A stretch of DNA of 64,000 nucleotides from Clostridia bacterium. GTDB lineage: Bacteria; Bacillota_A; Clostridia; Oscillospirales; CAG-272. The stretch spans positions 1 through 64,000 of the forward strand of contig JAFVXC010000008.1 in assembly GCA_017501345.1 (NCBI GenBank). The letters are read 5' to 3'. The position numbers and the translations under genes were made by a program. Numbering within the stretch: the stretch's first letter is position 1; every line of letters starts with the position of its first letter. Below are positions 1-7,124 of the stretch, one piece after another. A model generated the notes under the pieces. It did no database searches, was not told where the DNA came from, and saw nothing but the letters and a program-made list of their open reading frames with translations.

Positions 1-1
1 G

Positions 2-40
2 TTCTCCAACATTATGAAAACTGTGTTTAAGAAGCAGTAA
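2..40 (+). CDS. possible 3' end of an upstream gene
   Basis: An open frame runs in from the left edge and stops with TAA directly before a strong terminator. Only about 12 residues (FSNIMKTVFKKQ) are visible, so no function can be given. The only support is the terminator right after the stop. Confidence 0.25.
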   Translation, partial: FSNIMKTVFKKQ

Positions 41-45
41 AATTT

Positions 46-80
46 AGCCCTCGTTTCAAAAATGGAGCGAGGGCTATTTC
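46..80 (+). terminator. intrinsic terminator
   Basis: The arms AGCCCTCG and CGAGGGCT (46-53 and 68-75) form an 8-bp stem followed by ATTTCTT. It would end transcription coming from the left edge. Confidence 0.75.
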
Positions 81-87
81 TTAATGA

Positions 88-116
88 TTGAAATATTCAT
101 AAAAATGTGGTATAAT
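88..116 (+). promoter_or_regulatory. sigma-A promoter of the XRE regulator gene
   Basis: TTGAAA at 88-93, a 17-bp spacer, and TATAAT at 111-116 preceded by TGTGG (extended -10 like). It lies about 115 bp before the chosen start codon. Confidence 0.7.
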
Positions 117-232
117 AAAGAAACGCAACCCGAAGTTTACAGAAAGAAACGCAAACTTTATGGAGTATTTTCTTCTTGTGTGCTACAATAAAGGCAACGC
201 GGCGTCAGAAAACGGAAAGGAGCAAAACAATT

Positions 233-1030
233 ATGACACTTGGCGAAAAGCTATCAAAGCTCAGAAAAGAATACAACTATACCCAAGAGCAGCTTGCCGA
301 AATCCTCGGCGTTTCCCGTCAATCTATTAGCAAATGGGAGTCGGATATTGCATATCCCGAAACCGATAAGCTGATCAAAATGGGCAAGATCTTTGAATGC
401 TCGATGGATTATCTGCTCAACGAAGATATTACCGAAAAGCAAGGTATCGAACCGAAAGAAACCGAAACATTTTGGGATAAATTCAAAAAACAGCTCCGCG
501 AACGCAAAAGTGAGAAAATGATCTTCGGTATGCCGCTTTACCATATCGGCAAAAATGCACACGGATTTTTCGCGGTAGGCATTCGGGCACGCGGAGTGTT
601 TTCTGTCGGTCTAATGTCTCGAGGGATCGTATCCCTCGGTCTGCTTTCCCTCGGAGTAATATCGATTGGGCTTTTGTCGCTTGGCTTGATCTCAGCAGGT
701 GTGTTCTCGGCGGGGCTGCTTGCTGTTGGTTCTATTGCTCTCGGATTATTTGCGGCAGGGGCGATCAGCGCAGGACTTATATCTTTTGGCGCACTGTCTG
801 TCGGTTGCTTTTCAACGGGAGCGCTTGCTGTCGGTAAATATGCCGCCGTTGGCGACCACGCATACGGTATGATTGCGATAGGCAGATCGGTTGCGGAGGG
901 AAGCGTCTACCGCCATATCGGCGATCTGAATACGGCGGATATTCCGACCGTCGTAGAATGGCTTGACGCAAACGTTCCGTCTTGGCTCGGTTGGGCAAAA
1001 GAGATCTTCAAATTCTTTGTGCGTTCTTAG
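233..1030 (+). CDS. XRE-family regulator with a glycine-pentad repeat domain
   Basis: Residues 5-60 form a Cro/CI-type helix-turn-helix (TQEQLAEILGVSRQSISKWE is the recognition region), so the protein should bind DNA. A charged linker follows at about 65-98. Residues 111-205 are about 19 tandem pentads with glycine every fifth residue (GVFSV, GLLSL, GLISA and similar), uncharged and small-residue rich. That part may form a beta-solenoid or associate with membrane; its role is not known. The start at 233 was chosen because GGAAAGGAG lies 10 bp upstream; a longer frame from 176 lacks this. A consensus promoter precedes the gene and a terminator follows it, so it is probably monocistronic. The 265-aa length is consistent with an HTH protein carrying an extra C-terminal domain. 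Confidence 0.85.
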   Translation: MTLGEKLSKLRKEYNYTQEQLAEILGVSRQSISKWESDIAYPETDKLIKMGKIFECSMDYLLNEDITEKQGIEPKETETFWDKFKKQLRERKSEKMIFGMPLYHIGKNAHGFFAVGIRARGVFSVGLMSRGIVSLGLLSLGVISIGLLSLGLISAGVFSAGLLAVGSIALGLFAAGAISAGLISFGALSVGCFSTGALAVGKYAAVGDHAYGMIAIGRSVAEGSVYRHIGDLNTADIPTVVEWLDANVPSWLGWAKEIFKFFVRS

Positions 1031-1154
1031 TTTTGTGCTCGTGCTCTGAATTTTCGTTTTCTCGCTTGGAGCATCCGTTTCAGTACGCATTTCACCTGCA
1101 AGTATGGGAAGGCAACCGATACGTATTACGATTATTGTACGATTGACAAAAAGA

Positions 1155-1197
1155 AAACCCGAAACCCCTCGATTTATAAGGGATTTCGGGTATTTTT
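1155..1197 (+). terminator. intrinsic terminator after the XRE gene
   Basis: CCCGAAACCCCT (1158-1169) pairs imperfectly with AGGGATTTCGGG (1179-1190), followed by TATTTTTG. Confidence 0.75.
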
Positions 1198-1200
1198 GTC

Positions 1201-1213
1201 ATTATTCCCACTC
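1201..1213 (-). repeat. near-copy of the guaA 3' terminus (possible att remnant)
   Basis: TTATTCCCACTCG here matches TTACTCCCACTCG at the guaA stop (about 1920-1932) at 12 of 13 positions in the same orientation. On the minus strand it reads GAG TGG GAA TAA, the Glu-Trp-Glu-stop that ends GMP synthase. Apart from this and the terminator, nothing else is evident in the gene-free stretch 1031-1339. Integration at the 3' end of guaA is known for genomic islands; that this is such a scar is inference. Confidence 0.4.
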
Positions 1214-1339
1214 GCTTAAATTAGCATTATAATGAGTGAATTTAGGTCTTTTTGCGTGATTTTTCGGGGGATTTGACCACTATTTTCCGCCTCGTCTATG
1301 GAGTCCGCGAAAAAACAGTATCATAGTGGTATCAACAAA

Positions 1340-1888
1340 TTACTGATAGAACTTATCAAATAATTCGTTGGCTTTGTTTTCAGATATTTGGGCTTGGGTG
1401 ATGATAGCCTTGCCATTCTTTACCTGAATGTCAATCTGTAAATCAAAATCCAAGTAATAAACGGTACGACTGTAATCTGAAGGAGAAAAAGCATTTACGT
1501 ATTCTATGAGCGCAATCGCAGCCTTTTGCGCAAAATCATTCGGTTGTTCAGCACCTATATGAACAACCCCCATGCCGTAAACGGTCAATATGACACTTTC
1601 TCCGTTGTCCGCAGTAGCACGAATGATATAATTAAAAGAGTTTTCATAATTTTCACTCGTGTATTGCGGCTGACCGAATGCGGAAAGCAGTTTTCCTTCT
1701 GCTATTGCGGCATCTTCTTGCGATTTCATCTCTCCGAAATCCATAAAATACGAGCTTTCACCCATTAAATTTTCATCTTGTAAAGACTCAAATTCAAATG
1801 TATATTTCATTAGATTCCCTTTGTTGCATGCCGATAATAGAAAAACAATACAGAGAAGAAGAACACTCGATATTATACGCTTTGCCAT
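1340..1888 (-). CDS. putative lipoprotein of unknown function
   Basis: The 182-aa product begins MAKRIISSVLLLCIVFLLSAC, a lipoprotein signal peptide with lipobox LSAC, so it should be lipid-anchored on the outer face of the membrane. The mature part is mixed alpha/beta with no motif I recognise. The start at 1888 is preferred over an upstream TTG at 1903 because the signal peptide begins there; the ribosome-binding site is weak. Base composition is AT-richer than neighbouring housekeeping genes. It lies between guaA and the near-copy of the guaA 3' end, so it may be cargo of an old insertion. No promoter is evident. Confidence 0.7.
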   Translation of the reverse strand: MAKRIISSVLLLCIVFLLSACNKGNLMKYTFEFESLQDENLMGESSYFMDFGEMKSQEDAAIAEGKLLSAFGQPQYTSENYENSFNYIIRATADNGESVILTVYGMGVVHIGAEQPNDFAQKAAIALIEYVNAFSPSDYSRTVYYLDFDLQIDIQVKNGKAIITQAQISENKANELFDKFYQ

Positions 1889-1918
1889 TATGATGACCTG
1901 CAATCCAGTTGGATTTTT

Positions 1919-2920
1919 TTACTCCCACTCGATCGTGCCGATCGGCTTCGGGGTGAGGTCGTAGAGGACGCGGTTGATGCCCTCGACCTCGCTTGTGATG
2001 CGGTTCGTGATGTGGTGCAGGAGTGCGTAGGGGATCTCCTCGATCGTTGCGGTCATTGCGTCGGTGGTATTGACTGCACGGATGATCGCGGGCCATCCCT
2101 CGTAGCGGGCCTCATTTCTTACGCCGACGCTCTTGACGTCGGGGATCGCGATGAAATACTGCCAGACCTTACCTGCCAGACCGTTCTTATCGAATTCCTC
2201 GCGGAGGATCGCATCAGCCTCGCGGAGTGCGTGCAGACGGTCGCGCGTGATCGCACCGAGGCAACGGACGCCAAGTCCGGGGCCGGGGAACGGCTGACGG
2301 TAGACCATTTCGTGCGGTAGGCCAAGTGCCTCACCGACGACGCGGACCTCGTCCTTGAAGAGGAACTTGACGGGCTCAACAAGCTGCATTTCCATATCTT
2401 CGGGCAGACCGCCGACGTTGTGGTGCGACTTAACGGGCTTTCCGCTTTCCTTTGCCTTGATGCTCTCGAGGATATCGGGGTAGATCGTACCCTGTGCGAG
2501 GAAGGAGATGCCGTCGAGCTTTGCAGATTCCTCGTCAAATACCTTAATGAATTCGGCGCCGATGATCTTACGCTTCTTCTCGGGATCGGATACTCCTGCG
2601 AGGAGATCGAGGAAACGGTCGGTTGCGTCGACGTACACGAGGTTTGCATCAAGTGCCTTGCCGAAGACCTCGATGACCTGCTCGCTTTCGCCCTTACGCA
2701 TCAGGCCGTGGTTAACGTGAACGCAGACGAGCTGCTTACCGATGGCTTTGATGAGGAGTGCGGCGACAACGGAAGAGTCTACTCCGCCGGAGAGGGCGAG
2801 GAGCACCTTCTTGTCTCCGACCTGTGCGCGAACCTCAGCGATCTGCTCGGCGATAAACGCGTCTGCTCTCTCGCGGGTCGTGATACGTTGCATGGTTTCG
2901 GGACGGATGTTGTTTTCCAT
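1919..2920 (-). CDS. guaA: GMP synthase, ATP-pyrophosphatase subunit
   Basis: It makes GMP from XMP, ATP and ammonia or glutamine nitrogen, the last step of guanylate synthesis. Residues about 10-200 hold the ATP-pyrophosphatase domain with P-loop LSGGVDSS; the C-terminal dimerisation part contains RQPFPGPGLGVR and ends in IEWE. At 333 aa it lacks the N-terminal class I glutamine amidotransferase domain of the usual roughly 510-aa bacterial enzyme, resembling the split archaeal form (GuaAb). The start at 2920 has GGAG 6 bp upstream; an in-frame ATG at 2932 lies inside that site. IMP dehydrogenase, which makes its substrate, is encoded 10 kb away. The amidotransferase partner is not in this window. 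Confidence 0.9.
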   Translation of the reverse strand: MENNIRPETMQRITTRERADAFIAEQIAEVRAQVGDKKVLLALSGGVDSSVVAALLIKAIGKQLVCVHVNHGLMRKGESEQVIEVFGKALDANLVYVDATDRFLDLLAGVSDPEKKRKIIGAEFIKVFDEESAKLDGISFLAQGTIYPDILESIKAKESGKPVKSHHNVGGLPEDMEMQLVEPVKFLFKDEVRVVGEALGLPHEMVYRQPFPGPGLGVRCLGAITRDRLHALREADAILREEFDKNGLAGKVWQYFIAIPDVKSVGVRNEARYEGWPAIIRAVNTTDAMTATIEEIPYALLHHITNRITSEVEGINRVLYDLTPKPIGTIEWE

Positions 2921-2934
2921 AATTATCTCCATTC

Positions 2935-2950
2935 TGCCGCGTTCGCGGCA
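2935..2950 (-). other. hairpin directly upstream of the guaA ribosome-binding site
   Basis: TGCCGCG and CGCGGCA are separated by 2 nt, making a tight stem in the guaA leader just before its GGAG. It could affect translation or RNA stability; no purine riboswitch core was seen around it. Confidence 0.4.
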
Positions 2951-2989
2951 TAAATTTTATAAATTCCGAGAAGAATTTTGATATTCTAT

Positions 2990-3018
2990 ATTCTATCACA
3001 AACTTTGAAAAACGGCAA
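2990..3018 (-). promoter_or_regulatory. sigma-A promoter of guaA
   Basis: On the minus strand, TTGCCG (3018-3013), a 17-bp spacer and TAGAAT (2995-2990). It is about 70 bp upstream of the guaA start. Confidence 0.55.
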
Positions 3019-3067
3019 TATATTTTTCGAAATTTTTTTCTTTGAAGTGAAAATTTTTTATAATTCT

Positions 3068-3946
3068 TTATGGAAGGATTCCCGATACATCAGAATTGTT
3101 GAATGAAATTTCTCTTTTCTGAAAATCACGGGGACTTTCTCCCATTACATCGTGAAAGGCTCTGTAAAAGCCGGAGGAGCTCGAAAAGCCGCTTTCAAAT
3201 CCTGCGTCAATTGGCTTTGTGCCTTTTTTTATAAGCTCTGCCGCGTTTTTTACCCGAGTCCGTACAATGTAATCCTGTAAGCATACTCCGCTGTATTCCT
3301 TGAATATTCGCGAAAGATATGAGGGACTTATGTAGAGCTTTTTTGCGATAGCTTCTCTTGAAAGATCGTTTTGTAAGTTGCTTTGGATATACGCCATAGC
3401 CTTGCATACCGTTTCGTAGCCTGAGTTGTTGAGTGACACGCTCTTTGTTTCCTCGGTCACGAATATTCTTGATATGCTGATAGCCATTGATACAATGATA
3501 TTGGATATGCTTTCGTTTCGCCAAGGCTGGTTGCTTTTCGCCTCCGCGTCGATTGCGTCAAAGCTTTGCAGAAGCTTTTGATAATAAGGGGTGTCTCTGG
3601 GGATAATATTGGAAAAAGCATCCGTTCTTTCGAAGAAAAATCGAACGCAATTCTGCATTGGATATACTGTAACCGGGAGAAAACGTATGTCGGCGATCAA
3701 AAACCCTTCCTTCGACGTAACGTTTTTGATATATCTTTCGTCGTCCTTACAAAAAATGAGGATGTCGCCCTCGCCAACGGTGTAATCCTTTCCGTTGATA
3801 TGCCAGATCCCGCTGCCCTCCATTACTCGTACGAATTTCATTTCTTCGAATATGCAGAGGGGTTCTGAATAGCCCGTAGGGCGCCTTACGATAGCATAAT
3901 GGAACGCGATGTTTTTTATTACGTAATTGTTGATATATCGATTCAT
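3068..3946 (-). CDS. AraC-family transcriptional regulator
   Basis: This 292-aa protein has an N-terminal cupin-type effector-sensing domain (about 20-110; VMEGSGIWHINGKDYTVGEGDILIF) and a C-terminal double helix-turn-helix (about 190-285; SREAIAKKLYISPSYLSRIFKEYSG, then GFESGFSSSSGFYRAFHDVMGESPRDFQKR). It should bind DNA in response to a small molecule, often a sugar. The start at 3946 has GAGG 6 bp upstream and lies just downstream of a perfect promoter; longer frames would begin within that promoter. It is divergent from the DUF4185 gene and upstream of rhaBAD, so regulation of carbohydrate genes, possibly rhamnose-linked, is likely but unproven. Confidence 0.85.
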   Translation of the reverse strand: MNRYINNYVIKNIAFHYAIVRRPTGYSEPLCIFEEMKFVRVMEGSGIWHINGKDYTVGEGDILIFCKDDERYIKNVTSKEGFLIADIRFLPVTVYPMQNCVRFFFERTDAFSNIIPRDTPYYQKLLQSFDAIDAEAKSNQPWRNESISNIIVSMAISISRIFVTEETKSVSLNNSGYETVCKAMAYIQSNLQNDLSREAIAKKLYISPSYLSRIFKEYSGVCLQDYIVRTRVKNAAELIKKGTKPIDAGFESGFSSSSGFYRAFHDVMGESPRDFQKREISFNNSDVSGILP

Positions 3947-3974
3947 TCCGAGCCTCAAAAACATATTTTTCATT

Positions 3975-4003
3975 ATTATAATACAATAATGGAATTTTGT
4001 CAA
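3975..4003 (-). promoter_or_regulatory. consensus sigma-A promoter of the araC-type gene
   Basis: On the minus strand TTGACA (4003-3998), a 17-bp spacer and TATAAT (3980-3975), a perfect match to consensus. It lies in the divergent region before the DUF4185 gene, so the regulator could control both directions here. Confidence 0.85.
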
Positions 4004-4087
4004 TCACGAATGGAGAAAAAAAGCATTTTGGGTGGTACAATTATAACAGCAGCAGTTCGCTGCAATATGCTTTTTGGGGGGAAAACA

Positions 4088-5269
4088 ATGAAAGTAAAAG
4101 AAGTTCGTGGCGTTGACGTTGTGACGGGGCTTGACAGGACCGAGAAATGGGATGTTTACGGAACCGACCTTGGAATTCCTGTATATAGTCCAACGCGTAG
4201 GAGAATGTATTTTCTCTTTGGAGATACCGAAGGCATAAGTGAATACGACAAAACGCAGCCGAGATATTGGAGAGGCACCGTTGCGGGATACACGGACGAT
4301 ATGGATTTTACAAAAGGAATAAATTGGGACGGATTTCTTTTGGATGGAGAGGGTCGCGCAAAGGAGCTTGTTTTTTCTCATCACTCTAAGAAAGATGTGC
4401 ATAAAGAAAGATCTAAAATAAGCCAGGGCGGAATTGAGATAAACGGAAATCTATACGTATTTTACGAATCCATCTGTTATTGGGGACCTCTTGCGTCGGG
4501 GTATTGGTATCTCAACTACGGTGGAACGCTTAAGTCCACGGATGGCGGAGAAACCTTTGAAAAGGTTTACGATCTTACTTGGATCGAGCCGCTTGAGGAT
4601 GACGACCGCTTTGAAAATGCTTCGCTTTGCGCGACGGAGGATATGAATTTGAATCCGAGCGGTGTGGAATTTGACGCCAAGGCTCATATAGCTCCGGGAT
4701 TCGGTCAGATGTACGGCTGCGACGGCAAGGACGGATACATTTATATATTCGGACGCTACGGTGGCAGAATTCACGGGATCAAGGTCGGAAGAGTAAAGAA
4801 AGAGAGCTTTGAGGACTTTTCTGCTTACGAATACCTTACCGAATACGATGAAAGCGGAGAGGCGGTATGGAAGCCTTACAGAGAGGGGCTTGACGCAATA
4901 ATAGCAAATCCCGAGAAGGCAGAGATCATTCCCGCGCCCACAAGCAATATGTCCGTCGCATACAATAATTATCTTCAGAAATGGCTTCTTACTTATTATT
5001 ATCCCAACAAGGGCATTATGTTTGCTACGGCAGAGTCACCTTACGGTCCATACTGCGAGCCTCAGATGGTGCTTCCTATCGATCATCCCGAGCTTACAAA
5101 GGAGATAGACATCGAGTTTAACTCCAACAGCCTTTACGGTGGCTTTACACACGAGATGATGTATCGCGAGAACGGAAAGATTGTTCCGATCGTTATTTCA
5201 CAGTGGTATAGGCGTGCAGGCAAGAACAGATTCTACGGCTCAAGACTTTTTGAGATAGAATTCGAATAA
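4088..5269 (+). CDS. DUF4185 domain protein, possible glycoside hydrolase
   Basis: The 393-aa product matches the DUF4185 pattern: an early GTDLGIPVYSPTRRRMYFLFGDT motif, then GGIEINGNLYVFYESI, and a late YNNYLQKWLLTYYYPN and WYRRAGKNRFYGSRLFEIEF, consistent with a beta-propeller fold. Some DUF4185 proteins have been characterised as endo-D-arabinanases (family GH183 as I recall it); whether this one shares that activity is not known. No signal peptide is visible, so it is probably cytoplasmic. The start at 4088 follows a GGGGGG-rich ribosome site; a longer frame from 3899 overlaps the divergent promoter. A terminator follows 11 bp after the stop. The position next to an AraC regulator and rhaBAD suggests a role in carbohydrate use. 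Confidence 0.75.
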   Translation: MKVKEVRGVDVVTGLDRTEKWDVYGTDLGIPVYSPTRRRMYFLFGDTEGISEYDKTQPRYWRGTVAGYTDDMDFTKGINWDGFLLDGEGRAKELVFSHHSKKDVHKERSKISQGGIEINGNLYVFYESICYWGPLASGYWYLNYGGTLKSTDGGETFEKVYDLTWIEPLEDDDRFENASLCATEDMNLNPSGVEFDAKAHIAPGFGQMYGCDGKDGYIYIFGRYGGRIHGIKVGRVKKESFEDFSAYEYLTEYDESGEAVWKPYREGLDAIIANPEKAEIIPAPTSNMSVAYNNYLQKWLLTYYYPNKGIMFATAESPYGPYCEPQMVLPIDHPELTKEIDIEFNSNSLYGGFTHEMMYRENGKIVPIVISQWYRRAGKNRFYGSRLFEIEFE

Positions 5270-5280
5270 ATATGAAACGA

Positions 5281-5320
5281 AAGAGTTGACGTAAAGGAGA
5301 TATGTCAGCTCTTTTGTTTT
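5281..5320 (+). terminator. intrinsic terminator after the DUF4185 gene
   Basis: AAGAG-TTGAC pairs with GTCAG-CTCTT around a 13-nt loop, followed by TTGTTTT. It separates this gene from the rha operon. The rest of 5321-5518 holds no supported feature. Confidence 0.7.
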
Positions 5321-5518
5321 GTTAAAGGAGGGAGTTCTCATGTGAGAAAGCAAAAAACACGTTGAAAAAACGCTGAAATTTATGGCTTTGCACAGAGGAC
5401 TGCTTGGCGGATTCCCTAAAAAAGTCGACGCGCCTTGATGGATTAGGCAGCTGTGGTGTGTGAAGGGGGTGATTTTTTCCTTCGGGGGGGATTTTTTTGC
5501 AAACAATCGAAAAAGCAC

Positions 5519-5547
5519 TTGCAAAGACGGCGAGTTTATGGTATATT
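5519..5547 (+). promoter_or_regulatory. sigma-A promoter of the rha operon
   Basis: TTGCAA (5519-5524), a 17-bp spacer and TATATT (5542-5547), 36 bp before the rhaB start. No clear operator was identified. Confidence 0.65.
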
Positions 5548-5582
5548 TAAGGCGGTAACTAAAAAGGTATGGAGGGCATTGT

Positions 5583-6965
5583 ATGAATCCCACGTATTAT
5601 CTTGCCGTGGATATCGGCGCGTCGAGCGGACGGCATATCCTTGGGCATATAGAGGAGGGACGGCTGATCCTTGAAGAGGTCTACCGATTCCCGAACGGTA
5701 TGAAAAAGAAGGACGGGCATCTCGTCTGGGAGATCGACGAGCTTGTCGGTCACGTCAAAAAGGGAATGAAGGCCTGCGCCGATGCGGGGAAAATCCCGAC
5801 CTTTATGGGCATCGACACCTGGGGCGTTGATTTTATCCTTCTCGACAAGGAAGGACGGCGACTTGGAGATGCGGTCGGATACCGAGACAGCCGCACCGAA
5901 GGAATGGACGCGGTCGTTTCGCGGACGGTTCCCGAGAGCGAGCTTTACGCGCGTACGGGCATTCAGAAGCAGCTCTTTAACACGGTTTATCAGCTCGTTG
6001 CGCTGCGGGAGCAGGAGCCTGCGCTTCTCGACGCGGCAGATGCTCTTCTGATGGTTCCCGACTATCTGAATTATTGTCTCACCGGTGAAAAGGCGAACGA
6101 ATACACCGAGGCGACGACGGGACAGCTTGTGAATGCAGAGACGGGCGAGTGGGACACGGAGCTGCTCGAGCGGCTCAAGATCCCGACGGGGATCTTCGGT
6201 GAGCTTCGTCCTGCGGGCAGTGTGCTCGGCGAGCTTCTTCCCGAGGTCGCAGAGGAGGTCGGATATAATCTGACCGTAATGCTACCCGCCACGCACGATA
6301 CGGGCTCTGCCGTGCTCGCCGTTCCGACGAATTCGGACGACGTGATCTACATTTCCTCGGGTACCTGGTCGCTGATGGGCATTGAGCGTCTGACGCCCGA
6401 CACCTCGGCGCGTTCGCAGAGGCACAATTTCACGAACGAGGGCGGTTACGCACGCAGATATCGCTATCTGAAAAATATTATGGGGCTCTGGATCATTCAG
6501 TCGATCAAGAAGGAGCTTGAGGTGTACAGCTTCTCTGAGCTGTCCGAGATGGCAAAGAAGGGGGCACCCACGCCTCTTGACGTCGACGATCCCCGTCTCC
6601 TTGCGCCCGAATCGATGATCGAGGCGGTGAAGGCGGTCGCGGGCAAGGGGGATATGACGATCGAGGACATTCTCGCATCGGTCTATCACGGGCTTGCGAC
6701 GATCTACGCGAGGACTGCGCGTGAGATCGAGGAGATGACGGGTAAGGTCTATCCTGCGATCCACATCATCGGCGGCGGTTGCCGCGACGATTATCTTTCG
6801 CATCTGACCGCCGAAAAGAGCGGCAAGCGCGTATTTGCGGGACCCGTCGAGGCGACCGCGATCGGTAATATCCTTGCGCAGATGCTCGGTCAGGGTGTTT
6901 TCGCGTCGATCTCCGAGGCGAGGGAATGCGTCGCGCGTTCATTTGACGTTGCGGAGAAGAAGTGA
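5583..6965 (+). CDS. rhaB: rhamnulokinase
   Basis: A 460-aa FGGY-family carbohydrate kinase that phosphorylates L-rhamnulose to rhamnulose-1-phosphate with ATP. Visible signatures are the N-terminal phosphate loop VDIGASSGRHILGHI (residues 8-22), MGIDTWGVDFILLD, ATHDTGSAVLAVP and the C-terminal IHIIGGGCRDDYLSHLTAE adenosine-binding motif. GGAGG lies 6 bp upstream of the ATG. It is the first gene of a kinase-isomerase-aldolase operon, which fixes its substrate as rhamnulose rather than another ketose. No sugar transporter is encoded nearby. Confidence 0.93.
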   Translation: MNPTYYLAVDIGASSGRHILGHIEEGRLILEEVYRFPNGMKKKDGHLVWEIDELVGHVKKGMKACADAGKIPTFMGIDTWGVDFILLDKEGRRLGDAVGYRDSRTEGMDAVVSRTVPESELYARTGIQKQLFNTVYQLVALREQEPALLDAADALLMVPDYLNYCLTGEKANEYTEATTGQLVNAETGEWDTELLERLKIPTGIFGELRPAGSVLGELLPEVAEEVGYNLTVMLPATHDTGSAVLAVPTNSDDVIYISSGTWSLMGIERLTPDTSARSQRHNFTNEGGYARRYRYLKNIMGLWIIQSIKKELEVYSFSELSEMAKKGAPTPLDVDDPRLLAPESMIEAVKAVAGKGDMTIEDILASVYHGLATIYARTAREIEEMTGKVYPAIHIIGGGCRDDYLSHLTAEKSGKRVFAGPVEATAIGNILAQMLGQGVFASISEARECVARSFDVAEKK

Positions 6966-6991
6966 TGTGCGAGGCCCTGCCGCGCGCTCCG

Positions 6992-7091
6992 CTTGAAAAC
7001 TTTTTGAAAAAAGTTTTCAAGACTTTCAAATACTTTTTTCGAATTTTTTGAGAAAGGTTCTTGAGCGAAGTCCGAGGCAGCACCTCGGGAA
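6992..7091. repeat. intergenic palindromic element between rhaB and rhaA
   Basis: CTTGAAAACTT (6992-7002) and AAGTTTTCAAG (7011-7021) form a perfect 11-bp stem without a following T-run. A second hairpin, CCGAGG/CCTCGG (about 7070-7088), lies before rhaA. The AT-rich hairpin followed by a CCGAGG palindrome resembles dispersed intergenic repeats seen in related genomes. It may instead be an RNA-processing or attenuation element setting different levels of RhaB and RhaA. Confidence 0.4.
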
Positions 7092-7124
7092 TAATAACTT
7101 TAATTTCTGAAAGGAAGCACAGAT

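Noticed and set aside
2920..3018. Purine riboswitch upstream of guaA
   Set aside because: Only one simple hairpin is present; the conserved three-way junction core is not visible. The same was concluded for 12755-13040 before guaB, where the hairpin lies upstream of the promoter.
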